In this document: positions 8,853-16,182 of the stretch, piece after piece | Layout: each line of letters opens with the position of its first letter | How positions within the stretch are numbered: the stretch's first letter is position 1 | Origin: an uncultured Paracoccaceae bacterium | GTDB lineage: Bacteria; Pseudomonadota; Alphaproteobacteria; Rhodobacterales; Rhodobacteraceae | NCBI GenBank assembly: GCA_937138255.1 | Contig: CAKZOU010000034.1 | Coordinates: forward strand, 62,001-126,000 | Reading direction: 5' to 3' | Length of the DNA: 64,000 nucleotides | Made by a program: the position numbers and the translations under genes | The notes under the pieces: model-generated | The model's input: the letters and a program-made list of their open reading frames with translations, nothing else | Databases searched by the model: none | What the model was told of the DNA's origin: nothing

Positions 8853-9071
8853 TTACTTCTGCAGAAGGTGCAGCACAACGCCCAGAGTGATCAGGCCGGC
8901 GAGGCCAGCGCTGCCGAGCGAGCTCACCAGACCGGTGATGTTGCCGACGACGTCGCCGAGGAACGCCATATTGTCAGCGCCAACCAGAAGCGACGCTACG
9001 ATTGCAAGAGCCAGCAGCGCGATACCGATTTCAGTCAGCGTGCCGATGGTTTTTTTGGCTTTATCCAACAT
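8853..9071 (-). CDS. Small two-TM membrane protein, function unknown
   Basis: A 72-residue protein. MLDKAKKTIGTLTEIG leads into TM1 (about 15-33, IALLALAIVASLLVGAD), then a linker DNMAFLGDVVGNI and a second hydrophobic segment ending VVLHLLQK. The start at 9071 is chosen because GGGAAGA lies 6-7 nt upstream; longer in-frame versions to 9137 have no such support. It probably forms an operon with the related gene 47 bp downstream. A small integral membrane protein; no enzymatic motif is seen. Confidence 0.7.
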   Translation of the reverse strand: MLDKAKKTIGTLTEIGIALLALAIVASLLVGADNMAFLGDVVGNITGLVSSLGSAGLAGLITLGVVLHLLQK

Positions 9072-9123
9072 TGTTGTCTTCCCTGTGTTGTGGAGGCGCG
9101 TCGATAGGCCACGCCCGTGCACA

Positions 9124-9153
9124 TACAAAGTCGGCAAAAATCCGCCTAGTCAA
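9124..9153 (-). promoter_or_regulatory. Possible promoter for the small membrane protein pair
   Basis: The minus strand shows TTGACT (9153-9148) and TTTGTA (9129-9124) with an 18-bp spacer, about 50 nt upstream of the 9071 start. The rest of 9154-9297 contains no gene that I can support. Confidence 0.4.
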
Positions 9154-9297
9154 CAAATATCGCACAGATTTTCCATTAACCACGACATTTGGTATCAAAT
9201 CGCAACATTGAACACCCTATTTTGCGGGGAGTTTTGCCGTGTTGGCTCGGGAGTCTTGCCGTTGGCGCCGAGTTATCGGAGAAATCAATCCAAAGGG

Positions 9298-9954
9298 CTA
9301 TTGCCCGAGGGTTGACTCTCCTTTCGGGTGAAAGATCGCGCTTTGCGAATCACAATCGCGGACCACGTCTTCACCGCATGCGCGCAGGATCATATCGCGC
9401 GTCAGGCAGATGCGGGCCTCTTGAATGGCGCCGGCTTTGCAGGTGATGGTGATCCCGTCCGGTGCAAGCTCGGGGTTCACGGCGAGGAAGGCGTCTTCGA
9501 TCAGGTGGGCGGGAAGGGTCACACTCGAGCGCAGCGCCTCAAGAAGAGGCGGCTGGGCAACCTTCAACAGGGCAGCCCTCGAGAGCGCAAAGAAATCGGA
9601 TGGCGCGAGCCCCGAACAAACCCCGTGTTTGCGCCATTGGTGTCTGACCGACGATGCGCTTCCCATGATGTCGATCATCGCCCCAACCTCGGGCGCCGTT
9701 GGGCCTGCGAATTCGGTTGGGCAGTAGTCGGGCCAGCCGTAATCGTATTGTGGCCAAAGCCCATGCAAGACCCAACCATAGCCCGCGCCCGCCGCGCACT
9801 GTGGATCGCCCTTTGCCTCGCCTTCGTGGGCGCACCAGTTCGGTGACCAGGAAAGCGACAAGACATAATAGTCGAAATCCCCCGCTGTTCCACCTGCCCT
9901 GGCTGGGGCGGAAAGCGAAAGCAGGGCAAGACATGCCAGTAGGATGCGTCTCAT
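9298..9954 (-). CDS. Secreted ribonuclease T2
   Basis: A 218-residue RNase T2-family endoribonuclease, exported to the periplasm, which cleaves RNA through 2',3'-cyclic phosphates. The signal peptide MRRILLACLALLSLSAPARA is clear. CAS motif I (HGLWPQY) and CAS motif II (HQWRKHGVC) supply the catalytic histidines and the Glu/Lys-region residues, although the second motif has QWRKHG instead of the common EWxKHG. The start at 9954 was chosen because it opens the signal peptide; the upstream in-frame extension to 10506 runs antisense to trcR and is not real. Divergent from trcR. Confidence 0.9.
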   Translation of the reverse strand: MRRILLACLALLSLSAPARAGGTAGDFDYYVLSLSWSPNWCAHEGEAKGDPQCAAGAGYGWVLHGLWPQYDYGWPDYCPTEFAGPTAPEVGAMIDIMGSASSVRHQWRKHGVCSGLAPSDFFALSRAALLKVAQPPLLEALRSSVTLPAHLIEDAFLAVNPELAPDGITITCKAGAIQEARICLTRDMILRACGEDVVRDCDSQSAIFHPKGESTLGQ

Positions 9955-10080
9955 TTTGATCTTTTCACGGCCTCTCGGGATGACTATATAGCGCTCAAAG
10001 TTCCCCGACAAAGAGAACTGGGCCGCAACGGCCCGCCCCATTCCGGGGCACGGGGAAGGCTTGTGTATTAGGAGAGGCCC

Positions 10081-10827
10081 ATGTCTGACAAACCGATCAT
10101 GGCAAGAGCCACCGCCGTTTGGCTGGTGGATAACACGACCATCACCTTCAAGCAGATCGCCGATTTCGTCGGGATGCACGAGCTTGAGGTTCAAGGCATC
10201 GCAGATGGCGATGTGGCAGCTGGCGTTAAGGGCTTTGACCCGGTCGCCAACAATCAGCTTACTGCCGAGGAAATTGAGAAGGCCGAGAAGGATCCGATTC
10301 ACAAGCTGAAGCTCAAGTTCAACCCAGCCGCTGCAGGCGAGGAAAAACGCCGTGGCCCGCGCTATACCCCGCTCTCCAAGCGGCAGGACCGGCCCGCCTC
10401 GATCCTGTGGCTCGTCAAATTCCACCCCGAGCTTTCGGATGGTCAGGTCTCCAAGCTCGTCGGCACAACCAAGCCGACCATTCAGGCGATCCGCGAGCGG
10501 ACCCACTGGAACATCTCCAATATCGATCCGATTGATCCGGTGGCCCTTGGCTTGTGCAAACAGTCCGAGCTCGACGCCGCCGTTCAGAAGGCCAATGCCA
10601 AGAAAGCCAAGGAAGGCGGCGTCATGTCCGACGACGAGCGCCGCAAGCTCGTCTCGACCGAGCAGAGCCTTGGCATGCCGGCCGAGCCCAAGATGCCTTC
10701 GGCGATTGCTGGCCTCGAGACCTTCAGCCTTTCGGCCAATGAAGACGACAAGGACGATACCGATTTCTCGGATGCCGACAGCTTCTTCAATCTGCCAGAC
10801 GACGACGAAGACGACGACGACAAATAA
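10081..10827 (+). CDS. trcR: Cell-cycle transcriptional regulator TrcR (DUF1013)
   Basis: A 248-residue DUF1013 protein. TrcR is a conserved alphaproteobacterial factor described in Caulobacter as a cell-cycle regulator of transcription. The sequence shows two helix-turn-helix-like repeats: ATAVWLVDNTTITFKQIADFVGMHELEVQGIADG near the N-terminus and ASILWLVKFHPELSDGQVSKLVGTTKPTIQAIRERTHWN (about 102-140). The C-terminus is a very acidic tail (runs of Asp/Glu). Single gene, ending before a strong terminator. Confidence 0.88.
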   Translation: MSDKPIMARATAVWLVDNTTITFKQIADFVGMHELEVQGIADGDVAAGVKGFDPVANNQLTAEEIEKAEKDPIHKLKLKFNPAAAGEEKRRGPRYTPLSKRQDRPASILWLVKFHPELSDGQVSKLVGTTKPTIQAIRERTHWNISNIDPIDPVALGLCKQSELDAAVQKANAKKAKEGGVMSDDERRKLVSTEQSLGMPAEPKMPSAIAGLETFSLSANEDDKDDTDFSDADSFFNLPDDDEDDDDK

Positions 10828-10847
10828 GTCGCCGCCAAACCATTCCC

Positions 10848-10880
10848 AAAGCCCCGGCCCCCTGCGCCGGGGCTTTCTTA
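10848..10880 (+). terminator. Rho-independent terminator after trcR
   Basis: AAAGCCCCGG (10848-10857) pairs with CCGGGGCTTT (10867-10876), then CTTATTT. It lies against the stop codon of the convergent methyltransferase gene. Confidence 0.88.
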
Positions 10881-11507
10881 TTTCCGTCGTGCGAGGATAA
10901 AGGGGATGAACCTTGATGTGCCAAAGGTCCGAACCTCCAGAACCTCAAACCCTGCAGCTTCAATCGCGGCCCCGAGCGTTTCTCGGCTGAGAAAGTTTAC
11001 ATAGGGCGCCTTGCCGAAAAGGCGCATGAGCGGAATCATGACGCGCACGAACGGGCTCATCTCAGCCAGGCAAGAGGTCTTGGTGATCAAGAGCCCGCCT
11101 GGCCGCAATTGGTCATGCAGCACCCGAAGTGTTTTCGGCAGGTCAGGTACGAGGTGAAGCAGGCTTGAAGCGATGATCCCGTCAAACGGCGCGCCGCTCA
11201 CCTTTGCGTCGGCGGCGGACTGAATGAACGAGACGTTCGCCCGGGGGCTTTCGGCAAGCTTTGCGCGGGCAAAGCCAAGCATCCCTTCGGAGATATCCGT
11301 TGCGGTGTAAAGTCTGACATGCTCGGCAAGGATCAACGCGGTTGTGCCGGTGCCGCACCCGACTTCCAAAATGGTGTCGTCTGGCGACAAAAGCGCCCGA
11401 ACCCGGTCCAACGTCTCATTATAGGCTGGCACATCGTCGATCTGCTGGGCCGCGTATTTGCTGGCGATTTTGTCCCAGAACTGCGTTGCCAAGGCCGGCT
11501 CCTTCAA
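10878..11507 (-). CDS. Class I SAM-dependent methyltransferase, substrate unknown
   Basis: A 209-residue Rossmann-fold methyltransferase of the UbiE/Methyltransf_11-25 type. The SAM-binding motif I is ILEVGCGTGTTALILA (about 46-61), with post-I acidic residue in YTATDISEGML and motif IV region FDGIIASSLLHLV. LRPGGLLITKTSCL is the usual strand before the C-terminal cap. It follows recR by a 3-bp gap on the same strand, so it is probably the distal gene of the dnaX-ybaB-recR unit. The substrate cannot be inferred; a small molecule is as likely as a macromolecule. Confidence 0.8.
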   Translation of the reverse strand: MKEPALATQFWDKIASKYAAQQIDDVPAYNETLDRVRALLSPDDTILEVGCGTGTTALILAEHVRLYTATDISEGMLGFARAKLAESPRANVSFIQSAADAKVSGAPFDGIIASSLLHLVPDLPKTLRVLHDQLRPGGLLITKTSCLAEMSPFVRVMIPLMRLFGKAPYVNFLSRETLGAAIEAAGFEVLEVRTFGTSRFIPFILARRK

Positions 11508-11510
11508 ATG

Positions 11511-12104
11511 CTAGAAAGACTTTCGAGCTTTGAGCGCTGCGCTGATCGTACCGTCGTCGAGGTAATCCAGCTCGCCGCCGACCGGGACGCCTTGCGCGAG
11601 CGAGGTCACGCGGACCTCGGGCAGCTGGTCGGCGATGTAATGCGCGGTTGTTTGGCCATCTATGGTCGCGCCAAGGGCGAGAATCACTTCGCTCACGTTC
11701 TCCTCCGCAATCCGATCAAGAAGGCGCGGAATCCGCAGTTCCTCGGGTCCAACGGCATCCAGCGCCGAGAGCGTGCCGCCCAAAACGTGATAGCGGCCCT
11801 TGAATACACCGGAGCGTTCCATCGCCCAAAGGTCGGCCACGTCCTCGACCACGCAGATCTCGCCATTGGCGCGGCGCGGATCGGTGCAGATGTCGCACAG
11901 ATCGCCGGTGCCGATATTGCCGCATCTCGCGCATTCGCGAGCGGTGGTTCCGACCTTGTGGAGCGCCTCGGCCAACGGCAAGAGTTGCACGGTGCGCTTC
12001 TTGATCAGGTGCAGCACCGCCCGCCGAGCCGACCGTGGCCCAAGGCCCGGAAGCCGGGCCATCAGCTCGATCAGCGCCTCGATATCGGGGGTGCCTTGGG
12101 TCAT
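11511..12104 (-). CDS. recR: Recombination mediator protein RecR
   Basis: RecR, 197 residues. With RecO (and RecF) it loads RecA onto SSB-coated single-strand gaps. It has the N-terminal HhH region ([20 protein letters not shown]), the zinc finger [16 protein letters not shown] (about 58-73), a Toprim domain with [12 protein letters not shown], and the C-terminal [18 protein letters not shown] signature. It sits 7 bp after ybaB in the very conserved dnaX-ybaB-recR order. Confidence 0.97.
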   Translation of the reverse strand: MTQGTPDIEALIELMARLPGLGPRSARRAVLHLIKKRTVQLLPLAEALHKVGTTARECARCGNIGTGDLCDICTDPRRANGEICVVEDVADLWAMERSGVFKGRYHVLGGTLSALDAVGPEELRIPRLLDRIAEENVSEVILALGATIDGQTTAHYIADQLPEVRVTSLAQGVPVGGELDYLDDGTISAALKARKSF

Positions 12105-12111
12105 GGATGCC

Positions 12112-12456
12112 CTAGAACGGCATCTTCATGCCGGGCGGAAGGCCGAGGCCATCGGTCAGCTTCTGCATCTCTTCCGCGGCACGCTCGGTGGCCTTCGCCT
12201 GCGCGTCCTTCACCGCGGCGAGGATCAGATCCTCGACCATTTCCTTGTCGTCCGAGGAAAAGATCGACGGGTCGATATTCAATGCCTTCAATTCGCCCTT
12301 GGCCGTGGCCGTGGCTTTGACAAGGCCGGCACCGGCTTCGCCCTCGACCATGATATGCGCCATGTCTTCCTGAAGCTGGGCGATCTTGCCCTGCATTTCC
12401 TGTGCGGCCTTCATCATCTTGGCCATATCGCCGAGGCCGCCTAGACCTTTGAGCAT
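12112..12456 (-). CDS. ybaB: YbaB/EbfC-family nucleoid-associated protein
   Basis: A 114-residue YbaB/EbfC protein. Family members form dimers that bind DNA and influence nucleoid organisation. The N-terminal coiled helix contains [20 protein letters not shown]. The beta-sheet core has [20 protein letters not shown], and the C-terminal helix runs [20 protein letters not shown], ending [12 protein letters not shown]. Located between dnaX and recR. Confidence 0.95.
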   Translation of the reverse strand: MLKGLGGLGDMAKMMKAAQEMQGKIAQLQEDMAHIMVEGEAGAGLVKATATAKGELKALNIDPSIFSSDDKEMVEDLILAAVKDAQAKATERAAEEMQKLTDGLGLPPGMKMPF

Positions 12457-12514
12457 CGGGGTCTCCTTGGTTGTTTCCCCATCAGATATTGCCGCAGGGA
12501 CAGGGGGGCAAGGG

Positions 12515-14275
12515 CTAGTCCTCTTCGAAAGGGTCCCATTCGTCTTCGACTTCAGGCAGAGCCTCGGTCAGCGCGGTTTGAGCTTGTTCGGCGGCGGTCC
12601 TGACTTCGGTGATCTTCGATTTCGGGAAGGCTTGCAGGACCGCCTGCACCAATGGATGGCCCGCGGCCTCCGCCTTGAGGGCAATTGCTTCGGCATCACG
12701 GGCCTCGGCGATGGTTTCCGCCCCGCCGGAATTAACGACCGAGACGGCCCAACGGTTGCCGGTCCACGCCTGAAGCCGGGCGCCAAGGCGCTGGGCGAGA
12801 TCCGTGGGGGCGTTGGGGGCAGGTTCAAACTCGATGCGCCCCGGCTGATAACGGGCAAGGCGGATGCCGGTTTCGACCTCGACGAGCAGCTTCACATCGC
12901 GGTGGGCGCGGACCAGCTCGACCACGTCTTCGAATCGGGCATAGCGGGCGAGAGCGTCGGCGGCGAGTGCCACGGCGGTCTGTGCGCCGTGGGCCGAGGG
13001 GCCAGCGGGGCCGCTGTGGGTCGGCGCAGGCGTTTGAGCGCGGGCATTGGTCGTGCCGCCGCTCGCCTGCGGGGCGCGTCCGCCGCCACCGGGGCCAGAG
13101 GGCGGGGGCGTGGCGTCTTGCAGCTTGCGGACAAGCTCATCTGGCGTTGGCAGGTCGGCGACATGGGTGAGCCGGATCACCGCCATCTCGGCGGCCATCA
13201 TGGCGTTGGGCGCGAGTGCCACTTCTTCCAGAGCCTTCAAGAGCATCTGCCACATCCGCGTCAGAACCCGCATAGAAATGGCCGACGCCATCGCTTGGCC
13301 GCGGCTGCGCTCGTCGGGTGAGATGGTGGGATCTTCGGCGGCCTCGGGCGTGATCTTGATGACTGAAACCCAATGGGCGATCTCGGCCAGATCCCGCAGG
13401 ATCGCCATCGGATCGGCGCCATCGGCATATTGCCCCGAAAGCTCGGTCAGCGCGGCGGCGGCCTCGCCCTTGAGGATCATGTCGAAGAGATCAAGCACGC
13501 GGCCACGGTCGGCAAGGCCAAGCATGGCGCGGACCTGTTCGGCGGTCGTCTCGCCCGCGCCATGGCTGATCGCCTGATCGAGCAGCGAGGTCGCATCGCG
13601 GGCCGAGCCTTCGGCGGCGCGGGTGATAAGGGCGAGCGCGTCGTCGGCAATCGCGGCCCCCTCGGACCCCGCGATCTTGCGCAGAAGCGCGATCATCACC
13701 TCAGGCTCGATCCGCCGCAGATCGAACCGCTGGCACCGCGACAAGACCGTGACCGGAACCTTGCGGATCTCGGTCGTGGCGAAGATGAATTTCACATGCG
13801 CGGGCGGCTCTTCCAGCGTCTTGAGAAGCGCGTTGAACGCGCTCGTCGAGAGCATGTGAACTTCGTCGATGATATAGATCTTGTAGCGCGCCGAGGCCGC
13901 CCGATAATGAACGCTGTCGATGATCTCGCGGATATCGCCCACGCCGGTGCGCGAGGCGGCGTCCATCTCCATCACGTCAACGTGCCGGCCCTCCATGATC
14001 GCCACGCAATGCTCGCACTGGCCACAAGGCTCGGTCGTCGGGCCGCCGGTGCCATCAGGGCCGACACAGTTCATCCCCTTGGCGATGATCCGCGCGGTGG
14101 TGGTTTTGCCGGTGCCACGGATGCCCGTCATGATGAAGGCCTGCGCGATCCGGTCGGCGGCAAAGGCATTCTTGAGCGTGCGGACCATCGCATCCTGCCC
14201 GACCAGATCGGCAAATGTCTCAGGCCGATACTTTCGGGCGAGAACCTGATATGGTTTGGTGGTGGTTTCGGTCAT
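12515..14275 (-). CDS. dnaX: DNA polymerase III subunits gamma/tau
   Basis: DnaX, 586 residues, the clamp-loader ATPase. The AAA+ module carries the Walker A GIRGTGKTTTARIIAKGMNC (about 49-68), a zinc module starting at that Cys and continuing CGQCEHC, the Walker B/DExx IIDEVHML, and sensor 1 (FATTEIRKVP, with VLSRCQRFDLRR after it). A Pro/Gly/Ala-rich linker (about 410-450) precedes the tau-type C-terminal domain, ending in the acidic EVEDEWDPFEED. No obvious A-run slippery site was noticed, so a short gamma form is not predicted. The start at 14275 matches the family N-terminus (MTETTTKPYQVLARKYRPET). Confidence 0.96.
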   Translation of the reverse strand: MTETTTKPYQVLARKYRPETFADLVGQDAMVRTLKNAFAADRIAQAFIMTGIRGTGKTTTARIIAKGMNCVGPDGTGGPTTEPCGQCEHCVAIMEGRHVDVMEMDAASRTGVGDIREIIDSVHYRAASARYKIYIIDEVHMLSTSAFNALLKTLEEPPAHVKFIFATTEIRKVPVTVLSRCQRFDLRRIEPEVMIALLRKIAGSEGAAIADDALALITRAAEGSARDATSLLDQAISHGAGETTAEQVRAMLGLADRGRVLDLFDMILKGEAAAALTELSGQYADGADPMAILRDLAEIAHWVSVIKITPEAAEDPTISPDERSRGQAMASAISMRVLTRMWQMLLKALEEVALAPNAMMAAEMAVIRLTHVADLPTPDELVRKLQDATPPPSGPGGGGRAPQASGGTTNARAQTPAPTHSGPAGPSAHGAQTAVALAADALARYARFEDVVELVRAHRDVKLLVEVETGIRLARYQPGRIEFEPAPNAPTDLAQRLGARLQAWTGNRWAVSVVNSGGAETIAEARDAEAIALKAEAAGHPLVQAVLQAFPKSKITEVRTAAEQAQTALTEALPEVEDEWDPFEED

Positions 14276-14347
14276 TCTGCTCTTCGTCCTGTGCTCCAGA
14301 GCACGGTAATGGGCGGCAGGGCCGAGGTCCACCGGGAAGGAGCGAGT

Positions 14348-14854
14348 ATGGCCGAGTTTGTGGTCAACGAAATTGAAGCGGGCGGCGGGTGGCTCGCCAT
14401 TACGCCGCTGCCGGGTCGCGGAGGTTTGTTTCAGGCCGACTTCGCACGGCTTGTCGCGTGGGATCCGTCCCTTGTGATCAGCATGACGCCGACGCAGGAG
14501 ATGGAAAGCCGCGGCGCGGCAAGTCTCGGGCGAGACCTCGCAGCAATGGGAATCGCTTGGGAGCATTTGCCGGTCATAGATTTTGGCGCGCCGGGGGGCG
14601 ATGTCGAAGAGGCATGGCCGGCGCTTTCGCTCGTTGTCCGATCAATCCTAGTTGGCGGCGGTAGGGTTCTGGTGCATTGCCATGGCGGCTGCGGGCGCTC
14701 GGGCATGATCGTTTTGCGGCTGATGGTTGAGCTTGGCGAAGCGCCAGAGGCCGCGCTCGCCCGTTTGCGCGGCGTCCGGCCTTGCGCCGTCGAAACGGAG
14801 GCGCAATTCGCCTGGGCGAGCGGCCCGCCTATCCCGACCAGCCGCGGCGTTTGA
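14348..14854 (+). CDS. Protein-tyrosine/dual-specificity-type phosphatase
   Basis: A 168-residue cysteine-based phosphatase. The P-loop HCHGGCGRSG (about 115-124) fits HCx5R followed by Ser. The presumed general acid lies in the DFGAPGGD loop (about 78-85). A helix-rich region, LRGVRPCAVETEAQFAW, closes the domain, as in cyclin-dependent-kinase-inhibitor-3/DSP-like bacterial proteins. AAGGAG lies 7 nt before the ATG. It is divergent from dnaX. Its 3' end overlaps the 3' end of rsgA by 26 bp. The substrate is unknown. Confidence 0.82.
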   Translation: MAEFVVNEIEAGGGWLAITPLPGRGGLFQADFARLVAWDPSLVISMTPTQEMESRGAASLGRDLAAMGIAWEHLPVIDFGAPGGDVEEAWPALSLVVRSILVGGGRVLVHCHGGCGRSGMIVLRLMVELGEAPEAALARLRGVRPCAVETEAQFAWASGPPIPTSRGV

Positions 14855-15857
14855 AGTCTGACCTTTCCATGCCGCCTCTTGCTCGCTTGGAGAACTGGCG
14901 CGCGCGGGCATGGGCCTCGTGCACAGTTTCCGTGTTGTAATGATCCTCGCGCAAAAGCTTTTGCCACCGCGCCAGACGCGCCGGATCAAGCTTCCCCTCT
15001 CCGATTGCGCCGAGAATCGCGCAGCCCGGTTCGGTCTCGTGTCGGCAATCGCTGAACCTGCATTGGCTTGCCAGCTCGGTCAGATCGGAAAAGACCTGTT
15101 CGATCCCTTCTGCCGCATCCGTCAGGCGCAGCTCGCGCATTCCCGGCGTGTCGATCAGCCAGCCGCCTGCCAGTGTCGGACGTAGGGCGCGTGAGGTGGT
15201 CGTGTGGCGACCTTTGGCATCGTCCAAGCGGACACCTTGAGTCGCATCCGTGATTCCCGTGAGGCTATTTTGGATGGTCGTCTTGCCGACGCCCGAAGAT
15301 CCGACGAGCGCAAGGGTCTGACCATTACTGCACCAAGGTTCCAGCCTCGCCACATCTTCGGGATCGCAAGCATTGATCGCGATTGCGGTGGCTATAGGCG
15401 ACAGGTGTTGCGCCTTTTGCCTGTAGTCATCGGCATCGACGGCCAGATCGGCCTTGGTCAGGATGATCAGCGGCAAAGCTCCGCCCGCCGCGCAGATTGC
15501 CAGATACCGTTCAAGACGCGCCGGATTGAAATCGGCGTTGCAGCTGGTGACGATTCCCAGAGCGTCGACATTGGTCGCAATGATTTGGCTTTTGGATTCC
15601 TCACCCGCCGCGCGACGACCGATCGAGGTGAGTGGGTCAAGCCGTCGCTGGATCGTCGAGTCTTCGTGCACGACCCAGTCGCCGACCGCAAAGCGGCCGG
15701 TTTCATCATGGCTGATGAGCGACAAGGCACCTTCGGGCGAGATCGCCTCGAACCTGTCGCGGTGAACGGCGCTGATCCGCGCCGGAGTTTCGCCGTCAGC
15801 AATCTGACGGGCGAAGTGGGCCGACCATCCGAGGCCGGCAAGAATGTGTTCTGTCAA
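14829..15857 (-). CDS. rsgA: Ribosome small-subunit biogenesis GTPase RsgA
   Basis: RsgA/YjeQ, 342 residues, a circularly permuted GTPase that assists late 30S maturation. An N-terminal OB-fold region (about 25-75) is followed by the G-domain in permuted order: G4 TKAD (about 135), G1 GSSGVGKTT (about 186-194), G2 in GRHTTTSRAL, and G3 DTPGMRE. The C-terminal zinc site is C-x7-C...H-x5-C in CRFSDCRHETEPGC. The start is a TTG at 15857; no in-frame ATG lies closer to the family N-terminus. A GAAGG lies upstream with longish spacing. Confidence 0.93.
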   Translation of the reverse strand: MTEHILAGLGWSAHFARQIADGETPARISAVHRDRFEAISPEGALSLISHDETGRFAVGDWVVHEDSTIQRRLDPLTSIGRRAAGEESKSQIIATNVDALGIVTSCNADFNPARLERYLAICAAGGALPLIILTKADLAVDADDYRQKAQHLSPIATAIAINACDPEDVARLEPWCSNGQTLALVGSSGVGKTTIQNSLTGITDATQGVRLDDAKGRHTTTSRALRPTLAGGWLIDTPGMRELRLTDAAEGIEQVFSDLTELASQCRFSDCRHETEPGCAILGAIGEGKLDPARLARWQKLLREDHYNTETVHEAHARARQFSKRARGGMERSDFKRRGWSG

Positions 15858-15934
15858 CGTGAGGTGCCCTTCGAGAACTTATGAAAACGCGCCATAGAAT
15901 GACGCAGTGGTTCACAACGGGCGGCGGCCAATGC

Positions 15935-15970
15935 TCAGGCGGCGGCCCGGAGGCGGGTTGCAAGATCCAT
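15935..15970 (-). CDS. Putative 11-residue peptide ORF with a very strong ribosome-binding site
   Basis: Reads MDLATRLRAAA then TGA. GGAGGAGG lies 7 nt upstream of the ATG, the strongest Shine-Dalgarno sequence seen in this part of the window. It lies between the SRP RNA gene and rsgA on the same strand, about 80 nt before rsgA. It could be a leader peptide or a short membrane/regulatory peptide; a chance occurrence cannot be ruled out. The rest of 15858-16049 holds only a small GCCCA/TGGGC hairpin. Confidence 0.35.
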   Translation of the reverse strand: MDLATRLRAAA

Positions 15971-16049
15971 GGATTGTCCTCCTCCGTTCAACTGAAGATG
16001 GCGCAGCCTAGCCCAGGATGGGCCATTCTGCAAAGAGTATTGGGAAAGG

Positions 16050-16144
16050 TGAGAGGCTGGACAACGACCCAAGCGGGGCTCGTTACGGCTGCTTCCTTCC
16101 GGACCTGACCGGGTTGGCGAGGCGCTCGCCCGCGCCAACCTCTC
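16050..16144 (-). ncRNA. ffs: Small signal recognition particle RNA (4.5S-like)
   Basis: The minus strand carries the universally conserved SRP apical domain: GGTCAGGTCC, then GGAA-type loop, then GGAAGCAGCC (about 16108-16082). Flanking arms close the long hairpin: GAGAGGTTGG (16144-16135) at the 5' end pairs with CCAGCCTCTC (16060-16051) at the 3' end. The RNA of about 95 nt binds Ffh to form the SRP that targets membrane proteins to FtsY and SecYEG. Confidence 0.95.
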
Positions 16145-16151
16145 GGGGGCT

Positions 16152-16180
16152 GATATAGCGGCGGCGGTGGCGGGGTTCAA
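16152..16180 (-). promoter_or_regulatory. Sigma-70 promoter of the SRP RNA
   Basis: On the minus strand TTGAAC (16180-16175) and TATATC (16157-16152) are separated by exactly 17 bp. Seven bases downstream is the G at 16144, which opens the basal stem of the SRP RNA. Confidence 0.75.
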
Positions 16181-16182
16181 GG

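Noticed and set aside
13373-14347. Plus-strand extension upstream of the phosphatase
   Set aside because: Runs antisense to dnaX; the phosphatase has a normal start and Shine-Dalgarno at 14348.
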